DNA from: Clostridium sp.
GTDB lineage: Bacteria > Bacillota > Clostridia > Clostridiales > Clostridiaceae
Reading direction: 5' to 3'
DNA length: 64,000 bases
Assembly: GCF_017888565.1 (NCBI RefSeq)
Contig: NZ_JAGHFX010000094.1
Span: 1 to 64,000, forward strand
Shown one piece after another: positions 16,259 to 25,066 of the stretch; within the stretch, counting starts at the first letter, position 1; every line of letters starts with the position of its first letter. Position numbers and translations under genes: made by a program. The notes under the pieces were generated by a model. It was not told the DNA's origin and ran no database searches. It saw only the letters and a list, made by a program, of their open reading frames with translations.

Positions 16259-17524
16259 ATGCGAAATATCTTTAAAGATATAGATAAAAAAAAGATATTA
16301 AAAGCAAGTAGTTATATACTGTTTCCAATTTTTCTTATAAGTAATTTTGTATTTTTTATTTCTAAGACCTCAAGCTCATCTTTTGTTCCTTCTGTATTTT
16401 TTAGTGAAGTATATGAAGGTGAACCAATTGCAAATGTTGGTACCTTTATAACAGATGGTGATGAAAATTTAGAATCTTCTATAATCTCATTTTTGAATGA
16501 TTTATATAGTACTCGTAATAAATCTTTTACTACTGGTAATGTTGAAGATCTTTATAAATTTTATGATACTTCTCAAACCTTTAGTAGTTACTCATTAAAG
16601 CATGAGTTTAAAAGGATTGCTTTTTTAAGGGATTGGGCAAGTGCAAGAAATATAAGCTTTAAAAATATAGAATCTACACCTAAAATATCATCTTTAAAAG
16701 AAGAAGATAACACATATAGTCTAACGTTAAGTGAAGAATATAAATTTGATTACATATACAATGATGCAGCTGAAAAAGTTAATAGCTTTGGTGTTTCTTT
16801 AATACATACATTAGAGCTAAAAAAATTTGGCAACTCTTTTATAGTTAGTAAGGATTACTATCAAGATTGCTTTGAGGGTGGTCTAGACGAATATGATTTT
16901 AATTTAACTGAAAAGAATATTCCAATAACTAAATATAGGGCTTATAATTTAAACTTTAAAATTAATTCCACGCCTGAAAATAGCTCTACTTATAATAGAA
17001 ACGCCGCTGTAAATTATGCTGATAAGTATTCTGGAATATCTTTTTCAACTAACTTAGATAGTAAATATAATTCAAATTATTATACTTATGTTGCTGGCTC
17101 TGGAAATTCTACTAATTTTATATCTCAATGCTTAGCTGATAGCCTTGAAGGTGGTGGGATACCACAAGATAAAGATTGGTCTTATAAATTTAATGAATCT
17201 AAAGGAGTAATGGCAAGCGAAACTTGGGTTAATTCTGCTAAACTTTTAGAATATCTTCTATCTAGTAATAAAGCATTTATAACTTTTTCAGGATCTTTTA
17301 ATGAAATTTTAGATAGTATGTCTACAGCAAGTAATGAAATAAACCTAGGGGATTTAGTTATATATAAGCAAGGTGATTATATTGAACATAGTGCTATAAT
17401 CACAGGATTTGATAATGCTGGATATCCTTTAGTTAATTCTAATTCTATTGATAAGTTTAAAATGCCTTTTGATTTAGGTTGGAGCAATGATACTTCTGAA
17501 TTTTACATAGTTTCTTTAAAATAA
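16259..17524 (+). CDS. Secreted/anchored amidase-like (Amidase_6) protein, catalytic Cys replaced
   Basis: A 421-aa protein on the plus strand; ATG at 16259 follows GGGAGG, and the frame upstream has no better start. Residues 15-35 form a signal anchor (ILFPIFLISNFVFFI). The middle (about 60-230) is an unassigned extracellular part. The C-terminal domain (about 250-420) matches the putative amidase domain family: YNRNAAVNYADKYSG, then GNSTNFISQCL, and HSAIITG with H377. That family normally reads DCTNFVSQ, with Cys as nucleophile. Here the position is Ser284 and the preceding Asp is Asn, so hydrolase activity is doubtful and a binding role is possible. Faces the Rrf2 gene across a shared terminator. 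Confidence 0.7.
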   Translation: MRNIFKDIDKKKILKASSYILFPIFLISNFVFFISKTSSSSFVPSVFFSEVYEGEPIANVGTFITDGDENLESSIISFLNDLYSTRNKSFTTGNVEDLYKFYDTSQTFSSYSLKHEFKRIAFLRDWASARNISFKNIESTPKISSLKEEDNTYSLTLSEEYKFDYIYNDAAEKVNSFGVSLIHTLELKKFGNSFIVSKDYYQDCFEGGLDEYDFNLTEKNIPITKYRAYNLNFKINSTPENSSTYNRNAAVNYADKYSGISFSTNLDSKYNSNYYTYVAGSGNSTNFISQCLADSLEGGGIPQDKDWSYKFNESKGVMASETWVNSAKLLEYLLSSNKAFITFSGSFNEILDSMSTASNEINLGDLVIYKQGDYIEHSAIITGFDNAGYPLVNSNSIDKFKMPFDLGWSNDTSEFYIVSLK

Positions 17525-17536
17525 TTTATTAAAATA

Positions 17537-17579
17537 AAATAGGCTAAAGTTAAATTTAAATTTAACTTAAAGCCTATTT
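17537..17579. terminator. Bidirectional terminator between converging genes
   Basis: AAATAGGCT...AGCCTATTT forms a stem of about 20 bp including AAGTTAAATTT/AAATTTAACTT, nearly symmetric, with T-rich flanks on both strands. It serves the amidase-like gene (plus) and probably the Rrf2 gene (minus). Confidence 0.85.
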
Positions 17580-17616
17580 CTCACATTATAATTTTAACAA
17601 TTGGACTTTTTAACTT

Positions 17617-18015
17617 TTATTTAAGCAAATCTTGTAATGTATACCTTGAAAATTCATGAAGAAATGCACTTAAAGATTCACTCATTATTCCTTTTAACTT
17701 ACAGCCTGTAGTTATAAATGGGCAGCAATCTTCCTTACTAAAGCATTGTGCAATATTTAGGTTATCCTCTGTTATACGAACAACTTCACCTAAATTTATA
17801 TCTTGAGGCTCTAAGCCTAACTTTAATCCACCAGTTCTACCTTTCATAGATATAACTAAATCTGTTTTAGCAAGTTTGTGTATTATTTTCTTTAAATGAT
17901 GCTCTGAAATCTCTAACTTTTTTGCTAACTCTTCAACAGTACATAGCTTGTCTCTATTCTCAGCTAAATATACTAAAGCTCTAAATGAGTAATCAGTAAA
18001 TTTTGATAAGTACAT
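17617..18015 (-). CDS. Rrf2 family regulator, NsrR-like
   Basis: A 132-aa winged-helix regulator. The N-terminus MYLSKFTDYSFRALVYLA is typical of Rrf2, the recognition helix is SEHHLKKIIHKLAK, and the wing is KGRTGGLKLG. Four Cys cluster in AQCFSKEDCCPFITTGCKLKG (C91, C97, C98, C105), close to the three-Cys iron-sulfur ligand set of the NO sensor NsrR, so it probably senses nitric oxide or redox state. Targets are not visible; the next gene leftwards is convergent. ATG follows GAGAGGAATTTTC. IscR or CymR would be the alternatives, but the Cys spacing favours NsrR. Confidence 0.8.
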   Translation of the reverse strand: MYLSKFTDYSFRALVYLAENRDKLCTVEELAKKLEISEHHLKKIIHKLAKTDLVISMKGRTGGLKLGLEPQDINLGEVVRITEDNLNIAQCFSKEDCCPFITTGCKLKGIMSESLSAFLHEFSRYTLQDLLK

Positions 18016-18265
18016 GAAAATTCCTCTCTTTCGTATAATTATTGTAATAACCCCATTAATAATTTATAGTAACCTTTTATATGGTATAAAAATAAACATT
18101 TATATTTAAACAATATTTAACCTTTATCTTTATATTTTATACAAAGATTACTCTATTGAATTATACTATATTTCAACCTAAAATTACTCAAAAAAATGTA
18201 CAATATTTACATTTATTTAACAAAGTTTATTATTTATTAACATAATCAAGGATTACTATATAGGA

Positions 18266-18329
18266 AAAGAGTTATTTCCTAACATATTAGACTATCAAGC
18301 CTAATAAATTTCATCGAAAATAACTCTTT
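18266..18329 (-). terminator. Long-stem terminator after nfnB
   Basis: AAAGAGTTATTT pairs with AAATAACTCTTT, and inside it ATATTAG pairs with CTAATAAA, giving a two-tier stem 5 bp past the nfnB stop. Confidence 0.65.
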
Positions 18330-18333
18330 AATA

Positions 18334-19722
18334 TTATTTACTTAAATATTCATCTATAGCCTCAGCTGCCTTTTTACCAGCTCCCATTGCTAAAATAACA
18401 GTTGCTGCTCCAGTTACAGCATCTCCACCTGCATAAACTCCCTCTTTTGTTGTAAGTCCATGTTCATCTGCAACTATACATTTCCACTTATTAGTTTCAA
18501 GACCTTTTGTTGTTGATGATATAAGTGGGTTTGGTGAAGTTCCAAGTGACATAATTACTGTATCAACATCCATAACATATTCTGAACCTTCCTTAACTAC
18601 TGGCTTTCTTCTTCCTGATTCATCTGGTTCACCAAGCTCCATTTGAACACATTTCATTCCCTTTACCCAACCATTTTCATCTACTAAAATTTCTGTTGGA
18701 TTAGTTAATATATCAAAGATTACACCTTCTTCTTTAGCATGATGTACTTCTTCAACTCTTGCTGGAAGCTCAGATTCACTTCTTCTATAGACAATATGAG
18801 CTTCTGATCCTAGTCTTAAAGCAGTTCTTGCTGCATCCATAGCAACATTTCCGCCACCTACTATAGCTACCTTTTTTCCTACCCTAACTGGCGTATGATA
18901 TTCTTCTTTAAATGCCTTCATTAAGTTTACTCTTGTTAAGAACTCGTTTGCAGATAAAACTCCATTTGCGTTTTCACCTGGAATTCCCATAAACTTAGGA
19001 AGTCCTGCTCCTGATCCTATAAATACTGCTTCAAATCCTTCATCTTCTATAAGCTCGTCTATAGTTATAGTTCTCCCTATGATAACATTAGTTTCAATCT
19101 TCACTCCAAGCTTCTTTATATTATCAATTTCAGCTCTTACTACATCATCTTTAGGTAGTCTAAATTCAGGAATTCCATAAACCAAAACTCCACCTGGCTC
19201 ATGCAAAGCCTCAAAAATAGTTACATCATATCCCTTTTTAGCTAAATCTCCTGCACAAGTTAATCCAGCTGGACCACTACCTATAACTGCTACCTTTTTA
19301 TTTTTATCTTCTTCTCTCTCTGCTAATTCTACGTTATTTTTTCTTGACCAGTCTGCTATAAATCTTTCTAACTTACCAATTGAAACTGGCTCTCCTTTAA
19401 TTCCTAATACACATTTACCTTCACATTGACTTTCTTGTGGGCATACTCTACCACAAACAGCTGGTAATGCGCTATATTTAGCTACTTCTTTAGCTGCTTT
19501 TTCAAATTCTCCACTTTTCATGTATTCTATAAAACCTGGAATATTTATTGATACCGGGCATCCATCTACGCATTTTGGATTTTTACAAGTTAAACATCTA
19601 TTTGCTTCTTTTATTGCTTCTTCATCTATATATCCTAAACATACTTCTTCAAAGTTTTTTGCTCTTACTTCTGGAGCTTGTTCTGAAACAGGTATTCTTT
19701 TCATTCTATCTTGCATATTCAT
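18334..19722 (-). CDS. nfnB: NfnB: NADPH-binding large subunit of the bifurcating transhydrogenase
   Basis: Large subunit of NADH-dependent reduced ferredoxin:NADP+ oxidoreductase, also annotated as glutamate synthase-type small subunit (GltA). 462 aa. The N-terminal Cys-rich region (CLTCKNPKCVDGCPV, CGRVCPQESQCEGKCV) binds two iron-sulfur clusters. Then come an FAD Rossmann motif (VIGSGPAGLTCAGDLAKKGY) and an NADPH motif (VAIVGGGNVAMDAARTALRLG). ATG at 19722 follows AAGGTGGAATAGTT, right after the nfnA stop, so the two genes are coupled. The partner gene, the length and the lack of any glutamate synthase large subunit nearby favour NfnB over a glutamate synthase. It balances NADH, NADPH and ferredoxin in fermentation. 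Confidence 0.88.
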   Translation of the reverse strand: MNMQDRMKRIPVSEQAPEVRAKNFEEVCLGYIDEEAIKEANRCLTCKNPKCVDGCPVSINIPGFIEYMKSGEFEKAAKEVAKYSALPAVCGRVCPQESQCEGKCVLGIKGEPVSIGKLERFIADWSRKNNVELAEREEDKNKKVAVIGSGPAGLTCAGDLAKKGYDVTIFEALHEPGGVLVYGIPEFRLPKDDVVRAEIDNIKKLGVKIETNVIIGRTITIDELIEDEGFEAVFIGSGAGLPKFMGIPGENANGVLSANEFLTRVNLMKAFKEEYHTPVRVGKKVAIVGGGNVAMDAARTALRLGSEAHIVYRRSESELPARVEEVHHAKEEGVIFDILTNPTEILVDENGWVKGMKCVQMELGEPDESGRRKPVVKEGSEYVMDVDTVIMSLGTSPNPLISSTTKGLETNKWKCIVADEHGLTTKEGVYAGGDAVTGAATVILAMGAGKKAAEAIDEYLSK

Positions 19723-19724
19723 AA

Positions 19725-20612
19725 CTATTCCACCTTGCATCCACAACCGCCGTGATTATGAGTGTCCCCTTCTTCAATTTTTAGCTGAGCTCTTCCTTCT
19801 TCACTCTTATACATTGCTTGTCTTCTCATTGATTCATCAAAATCAACTAAGTGTCCATCAAATTCTGGTCCATCAACACATGCAAATTTTACCTTTCCTC
19901 CTACAGTAACTCTGCATGCTCCACACATTCCAGTTCCATCTACCATTATTGGATTTAAGCTTACTGTTGTTGGTATATTTAATTCCTTAGTTAGCATAGC
20001 CATAAATTTCATCATTATCATAGGCCCAATTACTATAGCATGATCATATTTATTACCTTTTTCTTCAACTAAGTGCTTTAAACAATCTGTTACTCTACCA
20101 TTAAATCCATATGTTCCATCATCTGTTGCTATATATAAATTGCCTGCAACTTTTCTCATTTCATCTTCTAATATTAATAAGTCCTTAGTTCTACTACCAA
20201 CTATTACATCACAAGCAATACCATTTTCATGCATCCATTTAACTTGAGGATATACCGGTGCTGCCCCCACACCACCTGCTATAAATATTATGTTCTTATT
20301 TTTAAGCTCTTCTAGGTCTTCATGTATAAATTCACTTGGTTGTCCTAAAGGCCCAACAAAATCACTTACATAATCTCCTTCTTCAAAATTAGCTAATTCT
20401 TTTGTCCCTCTTCCTACAGCTTGGAATACTATAGTAACAGTTCCTTTAACTTTATCATAATCAGCTATTGTTAGAGGAATTCTTTCCCCTTTTTCATTAT
20501 TTTTAATAATTATAAATTGACCTGGCTTAGCAGATTTAGCAACTCTTGGCGCTTCTATATCCATAAGATATATATTGTCAGTAAGTTCTCTTTTATTAAC
20601 TATCTTATACAT
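19725..20612 (-). CDS. nfnA: NfnA: FAD/[2Fe-2S] small subunit of the bifurcating transhydrogenase
   Basis: Small subunit, 295 aa, similar to ferredoxin-NADP reductase and dihydroorotate dehydrogenase electron-transfer subunits. The FAD-binding RIPLTIADYD region is followed by the NAD(H) domain (FIAGGVGAAPVYPQVKWMHENG) and a C-terminal [2Fe-2S] motif MCGACRVTVGGKVKFACVDGPEFDGH, with Cys residues as ligands. The tail HNHGGCGCKVE adds two Cys. Start ATG 20612 follows GGGGGGAACAATC. First gene of the pair; an AT-rich 270-bp region upstream separates it from adh and should hold the promoter. Confidence 0.88.
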   Translation of the reverse strand: MYKIVNKRELTDNIYLMDIEAPRVAKSAKPGQFIIIKNNEKGERIPLTIADYDKVKGTVTIVFQAVGRGTKELANFEEGDYVSDFVGPLGQPSEFIHEDLEELKNKNIIFIAGGVGAAPVYPQVKWMHENGIACDVIVGSRTKDLLILEDEMRKVAGNLYIATDDGTYGFNGRVTDCLKHLVEEKGNKYDHAIVIGPMIMMKFMAMLTKELNIPTTVSLNPIMVDGTGMCGACRVTVGGKVKFACVDGPEFDGHLVDFDESMRRQAMYKSEEGRAQLKIEEGDTHNHGGCGCKVE

Positions 20613-20803
20613 GATTGTTCCCCCCTGGCTTATTTTCATATCAATCTTATCTTACCATTTTTTAAATATTCACACAATTATTTAATGTAAATATTGTTAT
20701 TTATTAGTAAATATTGTTTTTTTGATTGCATTGTTTTATTAATCATCTTATTTTTATTTACTATCTTATTTTTATCTAAATTATATTTATTTACTTTCTC
20801 AAA

Positions 20804-20850
20804 TTAAGGTTACCTCAAAAAGAAAATTATTTCAGTTTAAGATAACCTAA
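20804..20850 (-). terminator. Weak hairpin after adh
   Basis: TTAAGGTTA (20804) faces TAACCTAA (20843-20850) with a 30-nt loop that can itself pair partially. It lies 37 bp after the adh stop. Confidence 0.4.
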
Positions 20851-20886
20851 AAAATCAATCTATTAACTTATAAAACTTAAAGTATT

Positions 20887-22053
20887 TTAGAAATTAACTT
20901 TAGTTCCATAATATGTGCATTCAAATAATTTTTCCATTGTTGCATCGTCAATTTCTCTTGGATTAGATCCAGTACATGCATCTAAAACTGCATTATGAGA
21001 AATAAACTCTAGATTAGCTTTAAAGTCTTCTTCTGTTACTCCATATTCTTTTACTGTATGTGGAATATTTAACTCTGTATTTAAATCATTAATCATTTCT
21101 ATTAATGAATCTGTTAACTCTGTATCATTTTCACCTTTTAATTTTAATGCTCTAGCTATGTCTGCATATCTATCTTCACATTCAACTCTGTTATATTGAA
21201 TTACAAATGGTAAGAAGATTGCATTTGCACATCCATGAGGAATATGGAATACTGCTCCTGTCTTATGAGCCATTGAGTGAACTATTCCAAGTAGTGCATT
21301 AGAGAATGCCATTCCTGCTAAGCATTGAGCTTCATGCATTAAATTTCTAGCTTCCTTGTCTCCATTGTATGAAGCAACTAAATTTTCTTTAACCATTTCA
21401 ATAGCTTTCATTGCTAATGGATCTGAGAAGTTTGATCTTAATGATGCAGTATAAGCTTCTATAGCATGAGTTAATGCATCCATTCCAGTATGTGCTACAA
21501 GTTTAGCTGGCATTGTTTGTGCTAAATCTGGATCTACTATGGCAATATCTGGAGTTATGTTAAAGTCTGCTAGAGGATATTTAATTTTTGCCTTATAATC
21601 TGTTATAACAGAAAATGCTGTTACTTCTGTAGCTGTACCACTTGTTGATGGAATTGCTACAAATTTAGCTTTTTGTCTAAGTTCAGGTAATCCAAATGGA
21701 ACAACTGCTTGTTCAAAAGTAAAGTCTGGATATTCATAGAAAATCCACATTGCTTTTGCAGCATCTATTGGTGATCCTCCACCCATTGCAACGATCCAAT
21801 CTGGCTTAAATCTTCTCATTGCTTCTGCTCCACTCATAACAGTTTCTACTGATGGATCCGGTTCAACTCCTTCAAAAAGTTCAACTTCCATTCCTGCTTC
21901 TTTTAAATATGTTTCAACTTTATCTAAAAATCCAAAGCGCTTCATTGAGCCTCCACCAACTACAACAAATGCTTTCTTTCCTTTTAATGTCTTTAATACA
22001 TCTAATGATCCTTCCCCATGATATAAGTCTCTTGGTAATGTAAAACGAGCCAT
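20887..22053 (-). CDS. Iron-containing alcohol dehydrogenase (butanol/ethanol type)
   Basis: A 388-aa group III alcohol dehydrogenase, reducing aldehydes to alcohols at the end of fermentation. The NAD(P)-binding GGGS motif is in VAMGGGSPIDAAKAMW, and the iron-binding residues lie in GMDALTHAIEAY and HSMAHKTGAVFHIPHGCANAI (three conserved His). The family motif IPSTSGTATEVTAFSV is complete. ATG follows AGGAGGTATTATT. Upstream is a -24/-12 sigma-54 promoter (22111-22130), and the next gene upstream encodes a sigma-54 activator, so regulation by that protein is likely. Close to clostridial NADPH-dependent alcohol dehydrogenases; cofactor not determined. Confidence 0.92.
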   Translation of the reverse strand: MARFTLPRDLYHGEGSLDVLKTLKGKKAFVVVGGGSMKRFGFLDKVETYLKEAGMEVELFEGVEPDPSVETVMSGAEAMRRFKPDWIVAMGGGSPIDAAKAMWIFYEYPDFTFEQAVVPFGLPELRQKAKFVAIPSTSGTATEVTAFSVITDYKAKIKYPLADFNITPDIAIVDPDLAQTMPAKLVAHTGMDALTHAIEAYTASLRSNFSDPLAMKAIEMVKENLVASYNGDKEARNLMHEAQCLAGMAFSNALLGIVHSMAHKTGAVFHIPHGCANAIFLPFVIQYNRVECEDRYADIARALKLKGENDTELTDSLIEMINDLNTELNIPHTVKEYGVTEEDFKANLEFISHNAVLDACTGSNPREIDDATMEKLFECTYYGTKVNF

Positions 22054-22110
22054 AATAATACCTCCTAAAATTTATATAATTTATTTCTTACTTATTTACA
22101 TAAATATAAT

Positions 22111-22130
22111 AAGCAAAACTCATGCCAAAT
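22111..22130 (-). promoter_or_regulatory. Sigma-54 (-24/-12) promoter of adh
   Basis: On the minus strand, TTGGCATGAGTTTTGCTT fits TGGCAC-N5-TTGCT: the GG (22125-22126) and GC (22113-22114) are separated by the required 10 bases. It lies about 60 bp upstream of the adh start. The matching sigma factor gene is at 44429-45811. Confidence 0.85.
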
Positions 22131-22138
22131 GTTTTTTA

Positions 22139-22156
22139 TTTAACAATATCGTTAAA
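22139..22156. promoter_or_regulatory. Dyad TTTAAC-N6-GTTAAA upstream of the sigma-54 promoter
   Basis: TTTAACAATATCGTTAAA is symmetric except for one pair in the centre. It sits about 13 bp upstream of the -24 box, so it could be an activator or repressor site, or simply AT-rich chance. Confidence 0.35.
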
Positions 22157-22197
22157 ACATTAACCTTTATGCAAAATCCTAAAATACTCAAAATAAA

Positions 22198-22252
22198 AAT
22201 GTCCTAAAATAAAACAGTTTATTTATTTATCACTGTTTTATTTTAGGACATT
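22198..22252 (-). terminator. 21-bp perfect inverted repeat: terminator and possible enhancer
   Basis: Arms 22198-22218 and 22232-22252 are perfect over 21 bp with a 13-nt loop. On the minus strand a TTTTTATTTT tail follows, so it terminates the activator gene. It also lies about 100-150 bp upstream of the adh sigma-54 start, the usual distance for an activator binding site. The half-motif TCCTAAAATA occurs again at 22177-22186. Confidence 0.75.
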
Positions 22253-22273
22253 GTCTTATTCTGTTACATAATT

Positions 22274-24172
22274 CTATATCTCAATCTTATACTTTTTAAC
22301 TTTAAGATAAAGAGTATTTCTACTTATTCCTAAAGCCTTTGCTGTTTTAGTCATATTATATTTATTATGTTCTATAGCGCTTCTTATTGTTACCTTCTCA
22401 ATTTCCTCTAAGTTAAAAGTTTCTTCTTTTAACTCATCTGAAATAATATTTTTGCTATCTATATCTAATATTTCATTTATTTTTTCTTCTGATTCTTCTA
22501 ATATATCATCTGATAACTCTCCATTTAAATTCACTATATTTTCTATACAGTTTTCCAATTGCCTAATATTTCCCGGCCAATTATATCCTTGTAATCTATT
22601 AAATAAATCTTTAGTTATCTCAGGAATTTCCTTTTCTAATTTTATTGATTTCATACTAAAGAAATATTCTATAAGCTTTCTTATATCGCCTTTTCTTTCT
22701 CTAAGAGGTGGTAGTTTTATTGGAATAACACATAATCTATAATATAAATCTTCTCTAAAAGTTCCTTTTTTAACTTCATTCTTTAGATTTTTATTTGTAG
22801 CTGCTATTACTCTCATATCTACAGGAATCTCTCTGCTACCTCCAAGTCTAGTGACTCTCCCCTCTTGTAATACTCTAAGTAGCTTTACTTGCATATCAAG
22901 TGGCATTTCGCCTATTTCATCTAAAAATAAAGTTCCACCATTAGCAAGTTCAATTTTCCCTATTTTCCCGCCTTTTTTTCCTCCAGTGAAAGTTCCATCT
23001 TCATATCCAAAAAGCTCACTTTCAATTATATTAGCAGGTATGGCTCCACAATTTATAGCGATAAATTTATGATTTTTTCTTATACTATAATTATGAATTG
23101 ATTGAGCTAATATTTCTTTACCTGTCCCACTTTCTCCCTGGATTAATACTGTTGAAGGGCTATTAGCTATAATCTTACAATTTATTATAACATTTTTTAT
23201 AGCATCGCTTTCTCCTATAATATCATTAAAAGTAAAAAATGCTCCTGTAAAATTATTTTCTTTATTATTTTCTTTTAACTTTGTTAAAGTTGCTACAATC
23301 CCAATCGTTTTTTCGTTACATTTAATCCCTTTAAGAATTATTTCAGTTTTATATTTGCTTGCATGGCTTAATTTTATTTCTTTTGTTATAGTTTCATTAT
23401 TATTTGATATTCTGTCTACTATGTTTTGAAAATTTGGGATTATATGATTTATATATTCATTAATTAAATTTTGATTTCTTTTATCTAAAATATTTAATCC
23501 TAATTCATTTATATTTATAATTTTTCCATGTATATCAATAATCATTATTCCTTTATCAACATTTTCTATGACAGTTTTCATATAATTATAGGTTTGATTT
23601 AAGATATAATTAGTTTTTACTCTGTAAAGTTCATTTTCTATTGCGGTGACTCCAAAAATAACTAACCCTAAGGTGTGGGGATGCTTCATATTACTTTTTC
23701 CAGTTAAATTTAAGGTTCCTATTATTTCGCCCTTACTGTTATGAATAGGAGCTGCTGAACAAGTTAAGCTTTGAAATATAGTGGCATAATGTTCATTTGC
23801 AGTTATTTGAATACATCTATTTTCTGTTATAGCTGTCCCCATTGCATTTGTCCCTATATTTTTTTCATCCATATAGGCACCAACTTTTAAATTTAATTTC
23901 TCTAGTTCATCTTTAATAGCATCAGCGCCCTTTATGTAAAGTATGCATCCATTATTATCTGTTAAAATTATAATAAAGTCATTGTCTTCTACAGACTCTA
24001 CTACCATATCTATATATGGCTTAGATATTTCTATTAACTCTTTATTTATCTCTAGTACCTTTTTAAGTTTTTCTCCATTTAACATAGTCTTTGAATGATC
24101 ACTACTTTTTTCAACTCCGTAATCTTCACTTCTTTTATGGGAGTTTTCGATTAATAAACTTTTATTATACAT
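22274..24172 (-). CDS. Sigma-54-dependent activator (AcoR/AdhR-like), GAF-PAS-AAA-HTH
   Basis: A 632-aa enhancer-binding protein. A GAF-like sensor (about 60-190, with KNIGTNAMGTAI typical of AcoR relatives) and a PAS-like region (about 205-300, NVDKGIMIIDIHGKIINI) precede the AAA+ domain: Walker A GESGTGKE (near 345), Walker B GGTLFLDEIGEM. A Fis-type helix-turn-helix ends the protein (YNMTKTAKALGISRNTLYLKVKKY). The sigma-54 contact loop, normally GAFTGA, reads GTFTGG near 393-398, a variant worth testing. It sits immediately upstream of the alcohol dehydrogenase gene, which has a -24/-12 promoter, and likely activates it in response to a fermentation signal. Confidence 0.88.
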   Translation of the reverse strand: MYNKSLLIENSHKRSEDYGVEKSSDHSKTMLNGEKLKKVLEINKELIEISKPYIDMVVESVEDNDFIIILTDNNGCILYIKGADAIKDELEKLNLKVGAYMDEKNIGTNAMGTAITENRCIQITANEHYATIFQSLTCSAAPIHNSKGEIIGTLNLTGKSNMKHPHTLGLVIFGVTAIENELYRVKTNYILNQTYNYMKTVIENVDKGIMIIDIHGKIININELGLNILDKRNQNLINEYINHIIPNFQNIVDRISNNNETITKEIKLSHASKYKTEIILKGIKCNEKTIGIVATLTKLKENNKENNFTGAFFTFNDIIGESDAIKNVIINCKIIANSPSTVLIQGESGTGKEILAQSIHNYSIRKNHKFIAINCGAIPANIIESELFGYEDGTFTGGKKGGKIGKIELANGGTLFLDEIGEMPLDMQVKLLRVLQEGRVTRLGGSREIPVDMRVIAATNKNLKNEVKKGTFREDLYYRLCVIPIKLPPLRERKGDIRKLIEYFFSMKSIKLEKEIPEITKDLFNRLQGYNWPGNIRQLENCIENIVNLNGELSDDILEESEEKINEILDIDSKNIISDELKEETFNLEEIEKVTIRSAIEHNKYNMTKTAKALGISRNTLYLKVKKYKIEI

Positions 24173-24262
24173 AGCACTATACCTCTTGACCCTTTTTTCT
24201 TTAATTTTTATTCCATATAATATAAGTTTACTATTAGATTGATAAATTTTCTACAAAATAAT

Positions 24263-24306
24263 AAGACTATAATCTTATTTTTATAAAAAATTAAGATTAT
24301 AGTCTT
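24263..24306 (-). terminator. smpB terminator
   Basis: Perfect 15-bp stem AAGACTATAATCTTA/TAAGATTATAGTCTT with a 14-nt loop, just after the smpB stop. Confidence 0.8.
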
Positions 24307-24323
24307 CTAAAGTTGCTTTTTTA

Positions 24324-24794
24324 TTAATATCTTGTAGAGTTTTTTAATTGTCTTTCTATATCTCTCTTATGAGCTTTTTCTAACATAGAATCTCTCTTAT
24401 CGTAATTCTTTTTACCTCTGCATAAACCAAGTGCGACCTTTACCTTACCATCTTTTAAATATAATGATAATGGTACTAAAGTAAATCCTTGTTGTGATAC
24501 TAGTCCTGCAAATCTTGATATTTGCTCTTTATGAAGTAAAAGCTTTCTTTCCCTTAACGGATCAACATTAAATATATTTCCTTGTTCATAAGGACTTATA
24601 TGCATACCTTTTATTGTAATTTCACCATTTTCTACATCTGCATAAGATTCTTGTAAATTACATTTTCCTGCTCTTATTGATTTAACTTCAGTTCCAACTA
24701 AAGCTATTCCAGCTTCTATGGTTTCTTCTACAAAATAATCGTGCCTAGCTTTTCTATTTTCAGCTAATGTATTACTATTTTTCTTCCTTACCAT
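24324..24794 (-). CDS. smpB: SsrA-binding protein SmpB
   Basis: A 156-aa partner of tmRNA that brings it to stalled ribosomes. It has the family signatures [40 protein letters not shown] and the basic C-terminal tail ([26 protein letters not shown]) that enters the decoding centre. The preferred start is ATG 24794, after GGTGAGAGT; an ATG five codons upstream has no ribosome binding site. Read with rnr (RNase R, which degrades tagged mRNAs) upstream; ssrA lies about 10 kb away. Confidence 0.96.
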   Translation of the reverse strand: MVRKKNSNTLAENRKARHDYFVEETIEAGIALVGTEVKSIRAGKCNLQESYADVENGEITIKGMHISPYEQGNIFNVDPLRERKLLLHKEQISRFAGLVSQQGFTLVPLSLYLKDGKVKVALGLCRGKKNYDKRDSMLEKAHKRDIERQLKNSTRY

Positions 24795-25066
24795 ACTCTC
24801 ACCACTCATTTAATTTTTCTTTTAGTATAACAGAATATTTATAAATTGTGAATATAAAGGCTACGATAACTAGATATGCTTATTCCACATATTCTATTTA
24901 TCTTCGCCAACTTATGTTTATCATTTAAATTAATAACTAAAAAGTGAAACAATTTAGGAAAAATCACTAAGTGACTTTTGAATAGAAACTGCTTCGCACA
25001 CTGTTTTTTTAATTTTGTGTAGCAAAAACATCTAAACTTTTCATCGATAAATTACTTCGCAATTTA

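Noticed and set aside
18334..19722. Glutamate synthase small subunit
   Set aside because: There is no large-subunit gene, and the coupled NfnA gene upstream makes the bifurcating transhydrogenase much more likely.
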